Assembly: GCF_004302915.1 (NCBI RefSeq)
Contig: NZ_QQBI01000015.1
Location: 1-64,000 of the forward strand
Direction of reading: 5' to 3'
Source: Komagataeibacter xylinus
GTDB taxonomy: Bacteria; Pseudomonadota; Alphaproteobacteria; Acetobacterales; Acetobacteraceae
DNA length: 64,000 nucleotides
Of the stretch, positions 7,563-16,351 are shown piece after piece. The position numbers were made by a program, and so were the translations under genes. Within the stretch, counting starts at the first letter, position 1; every line of letters starts with the position of its first letter. A model generated the notes under the pieces. That model ran no database searches. It saw only the letters and a list, made by a program, of their open reading frames with translations, and was not told the DNA's origin.

Positions 7563-8900
7563 ATGACCGTGCCTGTGCCAGCCCCTGCTGCCGCCCCCCG
7601 CTTCCTGCCCGGTGAGAAGCTGGCCCTTGGCCTGTGCTTCATATTCCTGTTGTGGGCCAACTGGGTCACGCCGCTCTGGGCCGATGATTACTGCCGCACC
7701 ATTCCCTTCAGCCCGCGCATGATCTTCCATATCGTATGGGGCAACTATTTTTTCTGGACCGGGCGGTGGTTCATCACCCTCGTCACCTTTTTCGTCCTCG
7801 ACCTGCACCATTATGGCTCGCTGGCCGCGTTTGCGGTGGTGAATGCGGGGGTGTTCGTGTTTCTGGTGCATGTGGTGGTGCATATGTGCAGGCGCGAGGC
7901 CGGGCACCAACCCGGGCCTTCGGCGCGCACCGGATTTGCGCAGTGCCTGCTGGTTTTTCTCATGTTGTGGTGGCTGCCACGCACCATTGCCGAGGTCGCC
8001 TTATGGAAAACCGGCGCCATTGGCTACCTGTGGGCGGTTACGGGCGAGATGTGGATTCTCTCACGGGTGCTGGCGGGGCGCACGCGCATGAACGTGGCGC
8101 AGTACGGCGCGGTGTTCCTGATCGCCACGGCCATGGAATCGATTTCGCTGCTGATGGCGCTGTTCCTGCTGGGGTGGGCTGCATGGGCATGGAAAAACAG
8201 CCGCCCGCCCCCCTGGGCGCTGGCAGGCAGCCACGCGCTGGGCACGTTCACGCTGGGCATCGCCCCAGGCAATTACATGCGTGCGCGCTTTATGACGCCC
8301 AGCACGCTGCCCGACCGGCTTGACGGGCTGATTGGCAACCTGGGCAGCCTGTTCGACCCCTTCTGGGTGCCATACGTGCTGCTGATTGGCATCGGCCTGT
8401 TTGTTGGCAGGCGGCAACTGTGTTTTCCCGCCTGCCTGCGCTGCGGGCGGGGCTGGATGTTTGCCGCGCTGGCACTGGCCTACATGCTGCTGCTGCTCAT
8501 CTTCCCCCGTGAGGCGCTGGCAGCCCGCGTGTCCTATCCCGCCAGCGTCTTGCTGGTATGCTATCTGGCCTGCCTGCTGTTTTCATGCCCGGTGGGCGCG
8601 GTTTTCAGCAAGGTCATGGCGGTGACCTGCGCGGGGCTTGCGGTCATGCACCTGGCCATTGTCATCCCTGACCTGACACTGCTGGCCCGCATCAGCCATG
8701 ACTGGGCGGTGAGCACGCGCGCGCAGGTGGCGCGTGACCAGCCGGTCGTGCTGCACAAGGTGACCATGGGGCCACGGCACAAGCTGCTTTACGTGCACAA
8801 GGACATCATCTTCGTTGGCATCAACCCCGACCCGCGTAACCAGCTGACCATGTGTTACGCCTGGGCCATGGGGGCATCCTCCGTCAGGGCGGTACCCTGA
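7563..8900 (+). CDS. Polytopic membrane protein, DUF6056-like
   Basis: A 445-residue integral membrane protein with roughly ten hydrophobic segments. The first periplasmic loop has WADDYCRTIPFS, then a WTGRWF motif in the next segment; this arrangement (acidic ADDY loop, GRW) is typical of DUF6056 and related GT-C-like membrane proteins. The C-terminal 80 residues form a soluble region. A glycosyltransferase-like role at the envelope is plausible but unproven. The gene's stop lies inside a hairpin. Confidence 0.6.
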   Translation: MTVPVPAPAAAPRFLPGEKLALGLCFIFLLWANWVTPLWADDYCRTIPFSPRMIFHIVWGNYFFWTGRWFITLVTFFVLDLHHYGSLAAFAVVNAGVFVFLVHVVVHMCRREAGHQPGPSARTGFAQCLLVFLMLWWLPRTIAEVALWKTGAIGYLWAVTGEMWILSRVLAGRTRMNVAQYGAVFLIATAMESISLLMALFLLGWAAWAWKNSRPPPWALAGSHALGTFTLGIAPGNYMRARFMTPSTLPDRLDGLIGNLGSLFDPFWVPYVLLIGIGLFVGRRQLCFPACLRCGRGWMFAALALAYMLLLLIFPREALAARVSYPASVLLVCYLACLLFSCPVGAVFSKVMAVTCAGLAVMHLAIVIPDLTLLARISHDWAVSTRAQVARDQPVVLHKVTMGPRHKLLYVHKDIIFVGINPDPRNQLTMCYAWAMGASSVRAVP

Positions 8901-8903
8901 CGG
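8881..8903. terminator. Hairpin overlapping the stop codon between convergent genes
   Basis: A perfect 9-bp stem CCGTCAGGG/CCCTGACGG with a 5-base loop includes the TGA of the gene ending at 8900 and lies 17 bases from the stop of the convergent gene at 8920. No T run is present. Confidence 0.4.
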
Positions 8904-8919
8904 CGCATGGCATGCAGCG

Positions 8920-9228
8920 TTATTCGCTGCTGCCATTGGTGGGGGGCGGGGGCGGCGCGCCATTGCCGCCGGGCTGGCCGCCTTCGGGCTGCTGCTGGTT
9001 CTGCTGCGCCCCTTCCCGCTCGGCCTTGCGGGCATTGTGCCGGCGCACCATGCCCGCGGCACAGCCTGCCGCGGCACCGCCCTTGCCATGACCGCTGCCA
9101 ACAAAGTGCCCGGCCACCCCGCCAGCCACGGCACCCTTGACGCAGCCGCCCGGCTCGGCATGGGCTGCAACCGGCAGGGCGAGTGCTGCCGTGGTGGCGA
9201 GGGCGAGTGCGGTAAGCCTTGAAAACAT
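8920..9228 (-). CDS. Small exported glycine-rich protein
   Basis: A 102-residue protein with a Sec signal peptide (FSRLTALALATTAALALPVAA, cleavage near AHA-E). The mature N-terminus GCVKGAVAGGVAGHFVG has a glycine-zipper-like pattern seen in small outer-membrane-associated proteins, followed by a basic stretch and a disordered Gln/Gly/Pro tail. The start at 9228 is chosen because it opens directly into the signal peptide and GGGATA precedes it; another ATG lies four codons upstream. Function unknown. Confidence 0.6.
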   Translation of the reverse strand: MFSRLTALALATTAALALPVAAHAEPGGCVKGAVAGGVAGHFVGSGHGKGGAAAGCAAGMVRRHNARKAEREGAQQNQQQPEGGQPGGNGAPPPPPTNGSSE

Positions 9229-9427
9229 CGGATATCCCATCTGGTCTGTGTCTGATCAAAGCAACGGGAGCGTGAGCGTGAAGTTCCCCGCCACAGATGA
9301 TACGGCCCCTGTGATGGCCATGCGCCAAATCAAGGGCCAGGAAGGGAACGGCAGTCATGCAGGGGGCATGGTTGCCAGCGCGGGGGTCCTATTCCATCGT
9401 GACGCATCACGTAACGGAGAGAATTCC

Positions 9428-9616
9428 ATGAGCAAAGAACCGAGCGACATCATCCACGCAGCCCTGATCCACGCCGCCGCCACCCTTACGGCCGCCAAGA
9501 AGGACGTGATGGAAAAGGCCTCCCCCGATGAGGTGAAGAAGCACTTCAAGACCTTCCTGCACGCCATTGAAAGCGGCTGGCGCGAGCATGAGGCGGCTGA
9601 TCACCACCATTCCTGA
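9428..9616 (+). CDS. Small hypothetical protein
   Basis: A 62-residue helical protein (MSKEPSDIIHAALIHAAATL) ending in a His-rich tail. The ATG at 9428 follows CGGAGAG at good spacing; longer in-frame extensions upstream are unlikely to be coding. It has no membrane segment or known motif. A terminator follows. Confidence 0.6.
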   Translation: MSKEPSDIIHAALIHAAATLTAAKKDVMEKASPDEVKKHFKTFLHAIESGWREHEAADHHHS

Positions 9617-9637
9617 TCCTGCGCACACGATCACGCC

Positions 9638-9674
9638 AAAGGGGACGGCGCATTAAATGCCCGCCCCTTTTTTG
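9638..9674 (+). terminator. Rho-independent terminator
   Basis: AAAGGGG-A-CGG pairs with CCG-CCCCTTT (one bulge) around an AT-rich loop and runs into TTTTTT, 22 bases after the gene ending at 9616. Confidence 0.75.
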
Positions 9675-9701
9675 TTCAGCGCGGCGGGACCGGGCTGGCG
9701 T

Positions 9702-10337
9702 TCAGCCACGCGTCTCGTCGGGCGCCGGTGTGGGCAGGCCTGCACGCTGTCCTAACAATCCGGCCCGTTGGGCCAACTGAAACAATGCCGGCCCCCTGAA
9801 ACTGGACATGATCATCACGAACAGGCTGACAGGCCCGATCATATTCTCAAGCGCATGGGCACGCTCAGGCGACAGGTTGTGCGCAAACCATAGATACAGC
9901 CCGGCCCTGATGAAAAAATACAGTGCCCATATCCAGCTATAGAGCCGGAAAAATGCCCTGAGGTCATGGCGCTCCGGGGGGAAGGGCGCGCCGCGACGCT
10001 GCTCGGCAATTTCCTGCACGATCGGCCTGCGGCCCGAAGCCCCCAGGGCAAACACCACAGCAAAAACCAAACTGGCAGGAATGGATTCATACGCCGCAGG
10101 CAGCCAGACCACGACAATCAGATCCGTAATGGCCAGAACCAGAGCCAGCCCATTGAACAGCCACCACACCCGGGGAAAACCCAGGCCACAATACCACCGC
10201 CGCAACCCGTCGCCTGCCATGAACACGATCACGGCGATGGTGGCATACGGCGCCAGGCCCAACGCACCCAGAACCCATGACAGGATCAGGCCACCTGCAT
10301 CAAGGGCAATCGTGGCCAAGGCCGATGGGCGCTTCAT
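9702..10337 (-). CDS. Integral membrane protein, unknown function
   Basis: A 211-residue protein with about five membrane segments (ILSWVLGALGLAPYATIAVIV; LFNGLALVLAITDLIVVVWL; LVFAVVFALGASG; WIWALYFFIRAGLYLWF; IGPVSLFVMIMS). Its start overlaps the stop of the carotenoid oxygenase gene by 4 bases (ATGA), so the two are very likely translated together. I do not recognise the family. Its partner suggests a role connected with apocarotenoid or other lipophilic substrates, but this is inference from position only. Confidence 0.7.
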   Translation of the reverse strand: MKRPSALATIALDAGGLILSWVLGALGLAPYATIAVIVFMAGDGLRRWYCGLGFPRVWWLFNGLALVLAITDLIVVVWLPAAYESIPASLVFAVVFALGASGRRPIVQEIAEQRRGAPFPPERHDLRAFFRLYSWIWALYFFIRAGLYLWFAHNLSPERAHALENMIGPVSLFVMIMSSFRGPALFQLAQRAGLLGQRAGLPTPAPDETRG

Positions 10338-11635
10338 CGGGATTTTTCCAGATCAAGAAAGACATCAGGCACGAAACTGCCATGAAACCCGTCAGGCACG
10401 CGCTGCGGAAGGATGACAGCGGCAACCGGGCCATCGGCCACATGACCGGCATCGAACACGACCAGTTTTGATCCCGCCCATTCCGGTCGCCAGACCGTGC
10501 TCATAAGCCACCCGTCATCAATCGGCGCATCATCTCCGCGCGGCATGAACACCGGTTCGGACACAGAAGCCGACAGGCCAAAATCAAACTGGTCGATCGT
10601 CCCGCGCGACAGATCAAGGCGCGTGATGGCCTGAAAACCCACCTGTTCCACCCCGCTGCGGCTGGCATAATAAATCTGGTCGTAAGACCTGCCCGCATGG
10701 CGGTCATCAATGCGGGGAAACTCGCCCGCCATGTCATGCAGGCGTTCAACGCGCACGGGGTCGCGCCCCTCAAGCGCCACGCTCCAGCGGCATGGGCGTG
10801 CAGGCGCGGCTTTGACACGCATACCGCCTGGCGTAGGAAACAAAGGCGGCACATCATAGACAAACAGATCAAGGAACAGCCGGTCGTGCTCTTCCCACGC
10901 ATTGGCGATATGAAACGCATAGACCGGTGGTGCTTCATGCCAGCGCACCTCGCTCCCATACGCACCGCGCCGCAGCACGGCAAGATGACCACCGAGTCCC
11001 GGCTGCCAGGCAAATCCAAGGGCATCACCCTCATCCAGCCCAGGCGCTGCCGCCAGTGGCAGCACCGGCAGCGCGATATGCCGCGCCGTTACCGCCGCAT
11101 CATGCACCATGCTGCAAAAAGGGGCCTCAAAACAGGTCTCCCAGCCAAGGTGACCGTGAGCATCAAGACTGCCACACCGGATCGTGCGCGTGTGCCGGCC
11201 ATCAGCGGCGTAAGCAAAAAACACGAGCGCCCCGGTGGCAGGGTCATGTTTGGGGTGGGCGGTGAAGCGACCGGTCATGCAGCCATGACCATGAAAGGCA
11301 AGCGTATCCGGGCCCAGCAGGACCGGCGCATGCGCCTCTTCCAGCGCCATCAACGTGCCAGCATGGGCGATGACATGCGTATTGGCTTTTCCCAGCTGTG
11401 GGGTGAGGTTCACCTGCGGTATGACCCAGCGGTTGCGATAGAGGGCCTGCCCACCCCCAAGCGAGATGGCATGGATCATGCCCTGCCCCACAAACCAGTG
11501 CTGGCTGGCTTCGCCCGGCCTTGGGTTGGGGCCATTGCGATACAGCGTGCCCTGCAGCCCGGGCGGTAGCCTGCCCTCGATGGGAAGGCAGGCTGCATCG
11601 ATCTCCCGATAGACCGGATTGCGGTTATTCAGCAT
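10334..11635 (-). CDS. Carotenoid oxygenase family protein (RPE65/CCD type)
   Basis: A 433-residue non-heme iron oxygenase. The four iron-binding histidines can be placed at about H127 (TAHPKHDP), H178 (MVHDAAVT), H242 (FHIANAWEE) and H418 (DGFHGSFVP near the end), and the N-terminus has the family opening LQGTLYRNGPNP. Members cleave double bonds in carotenoids, apocarotenoids or phenylpropenes such as stilbenes or isoeugenol; the substrate here is unknown. It is the first gene of a two-gene unit with a membrane protein and is divergent from a TetR regulator. A palindrome at 11649-11663 lies 14 bases upstream of its start codon, so repression by that TetR protein is likely. Confidence 0.88.
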   Translation of the reverse strand: MLNNRNPVYREIDAACLPIEGRLPPGLQGTLYRNGPNPRPGEASQHWFVGQGMIHAISLGGGQALYRNRWVIPQVNLTPQLGKANTHVIAHAGTLMALEEAHAPVLLGPDTLAFHGHGCMTGRFTAHPKHDPATGALVFFAYAADGRHTRTIRCGSLDAHGHLGWETCFEAPFCSMVHDAAVTARHIALPVLPLAAAPGLDEGDALGFAWQPGLGGHLAVLRRGAYGSEVRWHEAPPVYAFHIANAWEEHDRLFLDLFVYDVPPLFPTPGGMRVKAAPARPCRWSVALEGRDPVRVERLHDMAGEFPRIDDRHAGRSYDQIYYASRSGVEQVGFQAITRLDLSRGTIDQFDFGLSASVSEPVFMPRGDDAPIDDGWLMSTVWRPEWAGSKLVVFDAGHVADGPVAAVILPQRVPDGFHGSFVPDVFLDLEKSR

Positions 11636-11648
11636 GGCTCCCCCTTAA

Positions 11649-11663
11649 CTTTACAATGTAAAG
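11649..11663. promoter_or_regulatory. TetR-type operator, copy 1
   Basis: CTTTACAATGTAAAG is a perfect palindrome around one central base, matching the usual TetR operator form TTTACA-N-TGTAAA. It lies 14 bases upstream of the carotenoid oxygenase start. Confidence 0.75.
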
Positions 11664-11696
11664 CGTGGCAGAGGCAGGGAATGATCGTCAAGTAAT

Positions 11697-11711
11697 TTTT
11701 ACAATGTAAAG
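11697..11711. promoter_or_regulatory. TetR-type operator, copy 2
   Basis: TTTTACAATGTAAAG repeats 14 of 15 bases of the site at 11649, with the TTTACAATGTAAA palindrome core intact. It lies 17 bases upstream of the TetR start, so the regulator probably controls both its own gene and the divergent one. The site centres are 48 bp apart. Confidence 0.75.
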
Positions 11712-11728
11712 TCAGGTGGGGGCATCAC

Positions 11729-12292
11729 ATGAAAACAAAAGAAAAAGGCCGCTATCATCACGGAGACCTGCAAGCCACCCTGTTACGCTCGGCGCGGGTT
11801 CTGCTGGAGCGGGACGGTATTGCAGCGCTGAAGCTCAGGGCCATCACCCGGCATGCCGGTGTTTCCGCCACGGCGGCGGCTCCCTATTTTGGCAATCTGG
11901 CCGGACTGTTAAGCGTCCTGGCAGCACAAGGTTTTGACGAACTGACTGAGGCAATGTCACCGCCACACGCCCCCTCGGCGCGTGATGTGGGGCTGGCCTA
12001 CATCCGTTTTGCCATTGCCAATCCGGGCCTGTTCACCCTCATGTTTCGCAGCGATGCCATCAATCGCACTGACGCGCACCTTGTAACGGCATCAGAGCGG
12101 GCCTTCAGGCGGCTGGCCGCCCTGCCGGGGCCAGGGGAATCAGGTACAACCCAGGCAGCCACCATGGCGGCCCGTTGGGGAAAAGCGCATGGACTGGCCG
12201 TACTCGCAATAGACGGACTGCTGCTGTCCCTCACCAACAATGGCGACACCTGCATGACGCTAGATCAACTGGTCAACGAAGCCTTTCGCTGA
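11729..12292 (+). CDS. TetR/AcrR family transcriptional regulator
   Basis: A 187-residue repressor. The N-terminal helix-turn-helix is at residues about 10-55 (YHHGDLQATLLRSARVLLE, then ITRHAGVSATAAAPYFGN). The C-terminal domain (residues 80-187) has FAIANPGLFTLMFRSD and fits the WHG-type TetR ligand domain. It is divergent from the carotenoid oxygenase gene with two near-identical palindromes between them. The effector may be a substrate or product of that enzyme. Confidence 0.85.
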   Translation: MKTKEKGRYHHGDLQATLLRSARVLLERDGIAALKLRAITRHAGVSATAAAPYFGNLAGLLSVLAAQGFDELTEAMSPPHAPSARDVGLAYIRFAIANPGLFTLMFRSDAINRTDAHLVTASERAFRRLAALPGPGESGTTQAATMAARWGKAHGLAVLAIDGLLLSLTNNGDTCMTLDQLVNEAFR

Positions 12293-12592
12293 TGCAGCCC
12301 CTCCCTGTTGCATTGCTTGCCAGCACTGCGACTGCCTTGGCCCGGCAGGCGAGAAAACGATCAACTCCGATCCGGCACCGTTCTTGTACCGAGCCAAATA
12401 AAAGTCTTTTTTTGGGAGCCTATAAATGACCACCCATTGCCAATATGAATGGAATGAATTTTAAGTATTCAATAAATACTCATACTCAAATGCACTATGC
12501 ATTATTTTAATTTCTATAGATTACATCATCGACATGCCTCCGTAAAAATCGACGGCGGAGTGGATGATGCATCCATGTCTCCTCATAAAAAA
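12293..12592. other. Non-coding AT-rich stretch
   Basis: About 300 bases between the TetR gene and the palindromic element at 12593. The part from about 12395 to 12540 is markedly AT-rich compared with the window. I see no ORF with a plausible ribosome site, no tRNA and no clear promoter pair. The AAAGTCTTTTTTT near 12401 resembles the AAAACTTTT tail of the palindromic elements in opposite orientation and may be a decayed relic. Confidence 0.4.
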
Positions 12593-12618
12593 ATGCCGCC
12601 TTTTGAAAAAGGCGGCAT
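12593..12618 (+). repeat. Palindromic intergenic element, copy A
   Basis: ATGCCGCCTTTT and AAAAGGCGGCAT form a perfect 12-bp stem with a 2-base loop, followed by CCATAAGTTTTC. It sits between convergent genes (TetR, plus; exported protein, minus) and may act as a bidirectional terminator. It is one of a family with the core GCCGCCTT..AAGGCGGC (see 20311, 31942, 50095, 59666, 63693). Confidence 0.75.
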
Positions 12619-12657
12619 CCATAAGTTTTCATCAAGGCGTTGTCTTGAACAAGCGCC

Positions 12658-12954
12658 TCAGCGGTGACCCGTAAAGAACTGGCTCATGTCGCCCTTGGTA
12701 TTATGCCCCCAGTTATCCAGCTTCTTGCCGGTGCGGTCGCCCCAGTCCTTGGCGCTATCGGTGCCTTCCTCGGCCTTTTTGTGGGCCTTGTGCGCCGTAT
12801 GGCGCGTGCCTTCCTTGGTGTCGTGCGCCTTGAGCCGCACTTCGCATTCGGCATGGTCGGTTACGCCATCGCACGAATCAGCCAGTGCTGGCGCAAACGT
12901 CGCCACGTTCAGGCCGGTTGCACACAGCACTGCCGCAATCACTGTCTTTTTCAT
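12658..12954 (-). CDS. Small exported charged protein
   Basis: A 98-residue protein with a signal peptide (MKKTVIAAVLCATGLNVATF, cleavage near ALA-D). The mature part starts with two cysteines (DSCDGVTDHAEC) and continues as a His/Lys/Glu-rich helical region (TAHKAHKKAEEGTDSAKDW). AAGGACATC directly precedes the ATG at 12954, which decides the start. The function is unknown; it should be periplasmic. Confidence 0.6.
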   Translation of the reverse strand: MKKTVIAAVLCATGLNVATFAPALADSCDGVTDHAECEVRLKAHDTKEGTRHTAHKAHKKAEEGTDSAKDWGDRTGKKLDNWGHNTKGDMSQFFTGHR

Positions 12955-13056
12955 GATGTCCTTACCTGTCCGTCCGTTTGCTGTTGCGGCAGGGCACCCG
13001 CAGGGGGCACCCTGCCCTGTCATTCAACCAAACGCCCCAAAACGGTCCGGGTTGCC

Positions 13057-14091
13057 TTACGCCCCGTTGCGGAAGTCGAGCACCACACGCCCGGCCACCC
13101 GGCCATGTTCGAGATTATCGAAAATGGTGTTGATGTTTTCCAGCCGGTCGGGGCTGACCACGGTGGTCACCTTGCCATCGGTGAAAAAGGACATCGCCTC
13201 GATCATGTCGAGCCGCGTGCCCACGATGGAACCACGCACCGTGGTGCCGTTCATGACCATGTCAAAGATGGAAAGCGGGAAGTCGCCCGGCGGCAGGCCG
13301 TTGAGCACCACCGTGCCGCCGCGCCGCGCATAGCCCACGGCCTGGCTGAAGGCCTTGTCCGACACCGCCGTGACCAGCACGCCATGGGTGCCCCCCGTCT
13401 GCGCGCGGATGGTGGCGACCGGGTCTTCCTTCAGCGCATTGACTGTTACGCGCGCGCCCAGTTTGCGGGCCTCGGCCAGTTTTTCATCACTGATGTCAAC
13501 GGCGGCCACGTTCAGCCCCATGGCCACGGCATACTGGATGGCCATCTGCCCCAGGCCGCCCGCGCCGGAAATGGCCACCCATTCCCCTGCCCGCGTATCG
13601 GTCATCTTGAGGCCCTTGTACACGGTCAGGCCCGCGCACAGCACCGGGGCGGTCTTGATCGGGTCAATGTCCTTGGGCAGATGGGCCACGTAATTGGGGT
13701 CGGCCACCACATATTCGGCAAAGCAGCCATTGACCGAATAGCCGGTATCCTCCTGCTTTTCACACAGCGTCTCCCACCCGCCCAGGCAGTGCTCGCAATG
13801 CCCGCAGGCGGAATACAGCCACGGCACGCCCACCACGTCGCCGGTTTTGATCCAGTTGACGTTGCTGCCCACCTCGACCACATGGCCGATCCCCTCATGG
13901 CCGGGAATGAACGGGGGGTTGGGCTTGGTGGGCCAGTCGCCGCGTGCTGCGTGCAGATCGGTATGGCAGACGCCGCAGGCATCGACCTTGACCAGAATCT
14001 GGTTTGCGTTGATCTGCGGAATATCGAGTTCCTCGATCGTCAGCGGCTTGCCGAATTCCCGCACTACCGCTGCCTTCATCTTGCCAACCAT
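13057..14091 (-). CDS. adhP: Zinc-dependent alcohol dehydrogenase
   Basis: A 344-residue medium-chain dehydrogenase. Catalytic zinc ligands are C39, H65 (GHEGIGH) and C152 (LCAGLTVYKG); the structural zinc is held by C96, C99, C102 and C110. The NAD fold is marked by SGAGGLGQMAIQYA, and an acidic residue after the second strand (AAVDISDEKL) favours NAD over NADP. This matches AdhP-type ethanol dehydrogenases, which interconvert primary alcohols and aldehydes in the cytoplasm; in acetic acid bacteria such an enzyme works beside the membrane quinoprotein system. The gene stands alone on the minus strand. Confidence 0.9.
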   Translation of the reverse strand: MVGKMKAAVVREFGKPLTIEELDIPQINANQILVKVDACGVCHTDLHAARGDWPTKPNPPFIPGHEGIGHVVEVGSNVNWIKTGDVVGVPWLYSACGHCEHCLGGWETLCEKQEDTGYSVNGCFAEYVVADPNYVAHLPKDIDPIKTAPVLCAGLTVYKGLKMTDTRAGEWVAISGAGGLGQMAIQYAVAMGLNVAAVDISDEKLAEARKLGARVTVNALKEDPVATIRAQTGGTHGVLVTAVSDKAFSQAVGYARRGGTVVLNGLPPGDFPLSIFDMVMNGTTVRGSIVGTRLDMIEAMSFFTDGKVTTVVSPDRLENINTIFDNLEHGRVAGRVVLDFRNGA

Positions 14092-14224
14092 CTTGCACCT
14101 TCAGTTTCACTGCCCTGAGCGGGCCGGTATTGCACCTTGCCGCCTGCCAGCCCGGTCAGGGCGGCGGGGGCGGCATCCGGGGTGGGAGTCTTTCACCGCG
14201 GCGGCGGATCAGCCTTGATCTGCA

Positions 14225-15484
14225 TCAGGCTGGCCCGTGCCGGTGGCGGGCAGCAGACATGCCATCAAGCCCACGGGCCAGATCAGCCACCAGCGCCTCG
14301 CCTGCTTCAAGCCCGATATGCAAACGACACGTTGGTCCCGCCTGCGTGACCGAGGGGCATTGCCGCGAAATCCCGCCCGTGGTGGGCAGCACCAGGCTTT
14401 CATATCCCCCCCATGAGGCCCCGATGCCGAACAGGCCCAGCCCGTCGATCATCGCCACCATGTCGGCTGTTGTAAAAGCCGCGTCAAACACGACCCCGAA
14501 CAGCGAGGAGGCACCGGTGAAATCCCGCTTCCAGTATTCATGGCCGGGGCACGATGGCAGCGCCGGGTGCAGCACGCGCGCCACCTCGGGCCGGTCCTGC
14601 AGCCACAGCGCCACGGCCAGGGCGGTCGCGGCCTGCTGGGCCTGGCGCACGCCCATGGTGCGCAGGCCGCGCAGGGTCAGCGCGCAGTCATCGGGGCCGG
14701 CCACCTGCCCTGCCTGAATGGCGGCATCACGCAGGGGGCGCCAGTCGGCCTCGCTGGCCACCGTCACCGCGCCGATGATGGTATCGGAATGGCCCGACGG
14801 GTATTTGGTCAGCGCCTGCACCGACACATGCGCCCCATGGGCGAACGGGCTGAACAGGCCAATGCCCCATGTGTTGTCCACGATCAGGCGCGCACCGGTT
14901 TCAGCCGCAAGGCGGCCCAGCATGGGCACGTCCTGCACCTCGAACGAGTGGCTGCCGGGGCTTTCGGCAAAGATGATCTGGGTATTGGGCTGGATCAGGC
15001 CGCGCAGTTCGGCCTCGGTCGCGGTGGGGGGGAAGTAGGTGATATCCACGCCAAAGCGGCGCAGCACCTTCTCGGCAAAGCGGCGGGTGGGGCCATAGAC
15101 GGAATCAGAGAGCAGGCAGTGCGCGCCCGCCTGCGCATAGGCCAGGAATGGCAGCGCGCACGCCGCCAGCCCCGAGGGCACGAGCTGCGCATGCGTGCCG
15201 CCCTCGATCAGGGCTATAGCCTGCTCCAGCCGGTGGCCGATGGGCGTGCCCATGGCGCCATAGATCAGTTCATCCCCATAGCGGCCCTGCCCTGCCTGCT
15301 CCATCGCCCCGACGCTGGAGAACAGCACGGTGGAGCCCCGCTCGGCAGGCGGGTTGACGAATACGCCCTTCGCCCCCTGCGGCGTGTCACGGCCAAGGGG
15401 CACGAGCCGGGGCGAGAGGTCGCGCCAGCCGCGCACCACGCTTTCAAGCAGGTCTGGCGGCACAAGGGCCATCGGATCAGTCAT
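14225..15484 (-). CDS. metC: Cystathionine beta-lyase
   Basis: A 419-residue PLP enzyme of the Cys/Met metabolism family. The PLP lysine is K227 in QALTKYPSGHSD and the PLP ring aspartate is D203 in LIVDNTWG; the N-terminal YGAMGTPIGHRLEQAI and LVPSGLAACALPFLAY are typical. The reaction splits cystathionine to homocysteine, pyruvate and ammonia in methionine synthesis. It lies 15 bases downstream of the sulfurtransferase gene, so the two likely form one sulfur-metabolism unit. Confidence 0.88.
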   Translation of the reverse strand: MTDPMALVPPDLLESVVRGWRDLSPRLVPLGRDTPQGAKGVFVNPPAERGSTVLFSSVGAMEQAGQGRYGDELIYGAMGTPIGHRLEQAIALIEGGTHAQLVPSGLAACALPFLAYAQAGAHCLLSDSVYGPTRRFAEKVLRRFGVDITYFPPTATEAELRGLIQPNTQIIFAESPGSHSFEVQDVPMLGRLAAETGARLIVDNTWGIGLFSPFAHGAHVSVQALTKYPSGHSDTIIGAVTVASEADWRPLRDAAIQAGQVAGPDDCALTLRGLRTMGVRQAQQAATALAVALWLQDRPEVARVLHPALPSCPGHEYWKRDFTGASSLFGVVFDAAFTTADMVAMIDGLGLFGIGASWGGYESLVLPTTGGISRQCPSVTQAGPTCRLHIGLEAGEALVADLARGLDGMSAARHRHGPA

Positions 15485-15499
15485 GTTGGCCGTCCGCCC

Positions 15500-16351
15500 T
15501 TACGCGCCGCACACGATGGGCGCATCGGGCGTGGAGGCCCATTCCGCCCATGAGCCGTCATATACCACCGGCTCGCCCGCGCCAGCCTGTGCACAGACCA
15601 GCCCCAGCGCGATCATGCACGCGGTCATGCCGCTGCCGCACGAGCAGGTGACGGTGGTGGTGTCGTTTACGCCCAGCGTCTCGAATTTCGCCCTGAGCGC
15701 CTCAACGGGCAGGAAGCGACCGTTATCATCAAGCAGTTCGCCATAAGGCAGGCTGCGCGCGCCGGGCATGTGACCGGATTCGATGCCCGCGCGCGGCTCG
15801 GGATCGCGCCCTTCAAAGCGGCCACGGCTGCGGGCATCAAGGATCAGGCCAGGCAGGCGGCCGTGCACGATGTCGAGCACATCACCCGTGCCATGCAGCC
15901 GGTCATAATGCGGGCGGCTGATGAAAGGGGCTGGCGTGGTCAGGTCCGGCCCGCTTTCCAGCGGCAGGCCAGCGCTTTTCCATGCGGGCAGGCCGCCTTC
16001 AAGCACCTGCACGCCTTCATGGCCGAACAGGCGCGTCAGCCACCACGCACGCGCGGCGCACGCCATGCCATCCTGGTCATAGAACACGATGCGCTTTGTA
16101 TTGGCCATGCCGCGCTCGGTGGCGAGGCGGCTGAAGCGGGCCTGCCCGGGAATGGTGTGCGGCAGGGGAGAATCCGGATCGGAAAAAGTATCGATATCAA
16201 AGCGCACCGCACCGGCTATGTGCGCGTTGGCAAAGCGTTGCTGCGGGTCGAAGGCCTGCCCCGGCAGCGCCATGGAGGCATCGAGCACAAGAATATCACC
16301 ACCATTGTGGATGGCCTGTGCCAGATCACTGGCTGAGATCAGCGGATGCAT
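15500..16351 (-). CDS. sseA: 3-mercaptopyruvate / thiosulfate sulfurtransferase
   Basis: A 283-residue tandem rhodanese. The N-terminal inactive domain (about 1-130) has VLDASMALPGQ and the C-terminal domain carries the active loop CSCGSGMTAC with catalytic C238. The CGSG(V/M)TA form of the loop is typical of 3-mercaptopyruvate sulfurtransferases rather than thiosulfate-specific rhodaneses. GGGAGAAGG precedes the ATG. It is followed by metC, consistent with a shared role in sulfur amino acid turnover. Confidence 0.88.
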   Translation of the reverse strand: MHPLISASDLAQAIHNGGDILVLDASMALPGQAFDPQQRFANAHIAGAVRFDIDTFSDPDSPLPHTIPGQARFSRLATERGMANTKRIVFYDQDGMACAARAWWLTRLFGHEGVQVLEGGLPAWKSAGLPLESGPDLTTPAPFISRPHYDRLHGTGDVLDIVHGRLPGLILDARSRGRFEGRDPEPRAGIESGHMPGARSLPYGELLDDNGRFLPVEALRAKFETLGVNDTTTVTCSCGSGMTACMIALGLVCAQAGAGEPVVYDGSWAEWASTPDAPIVCGA

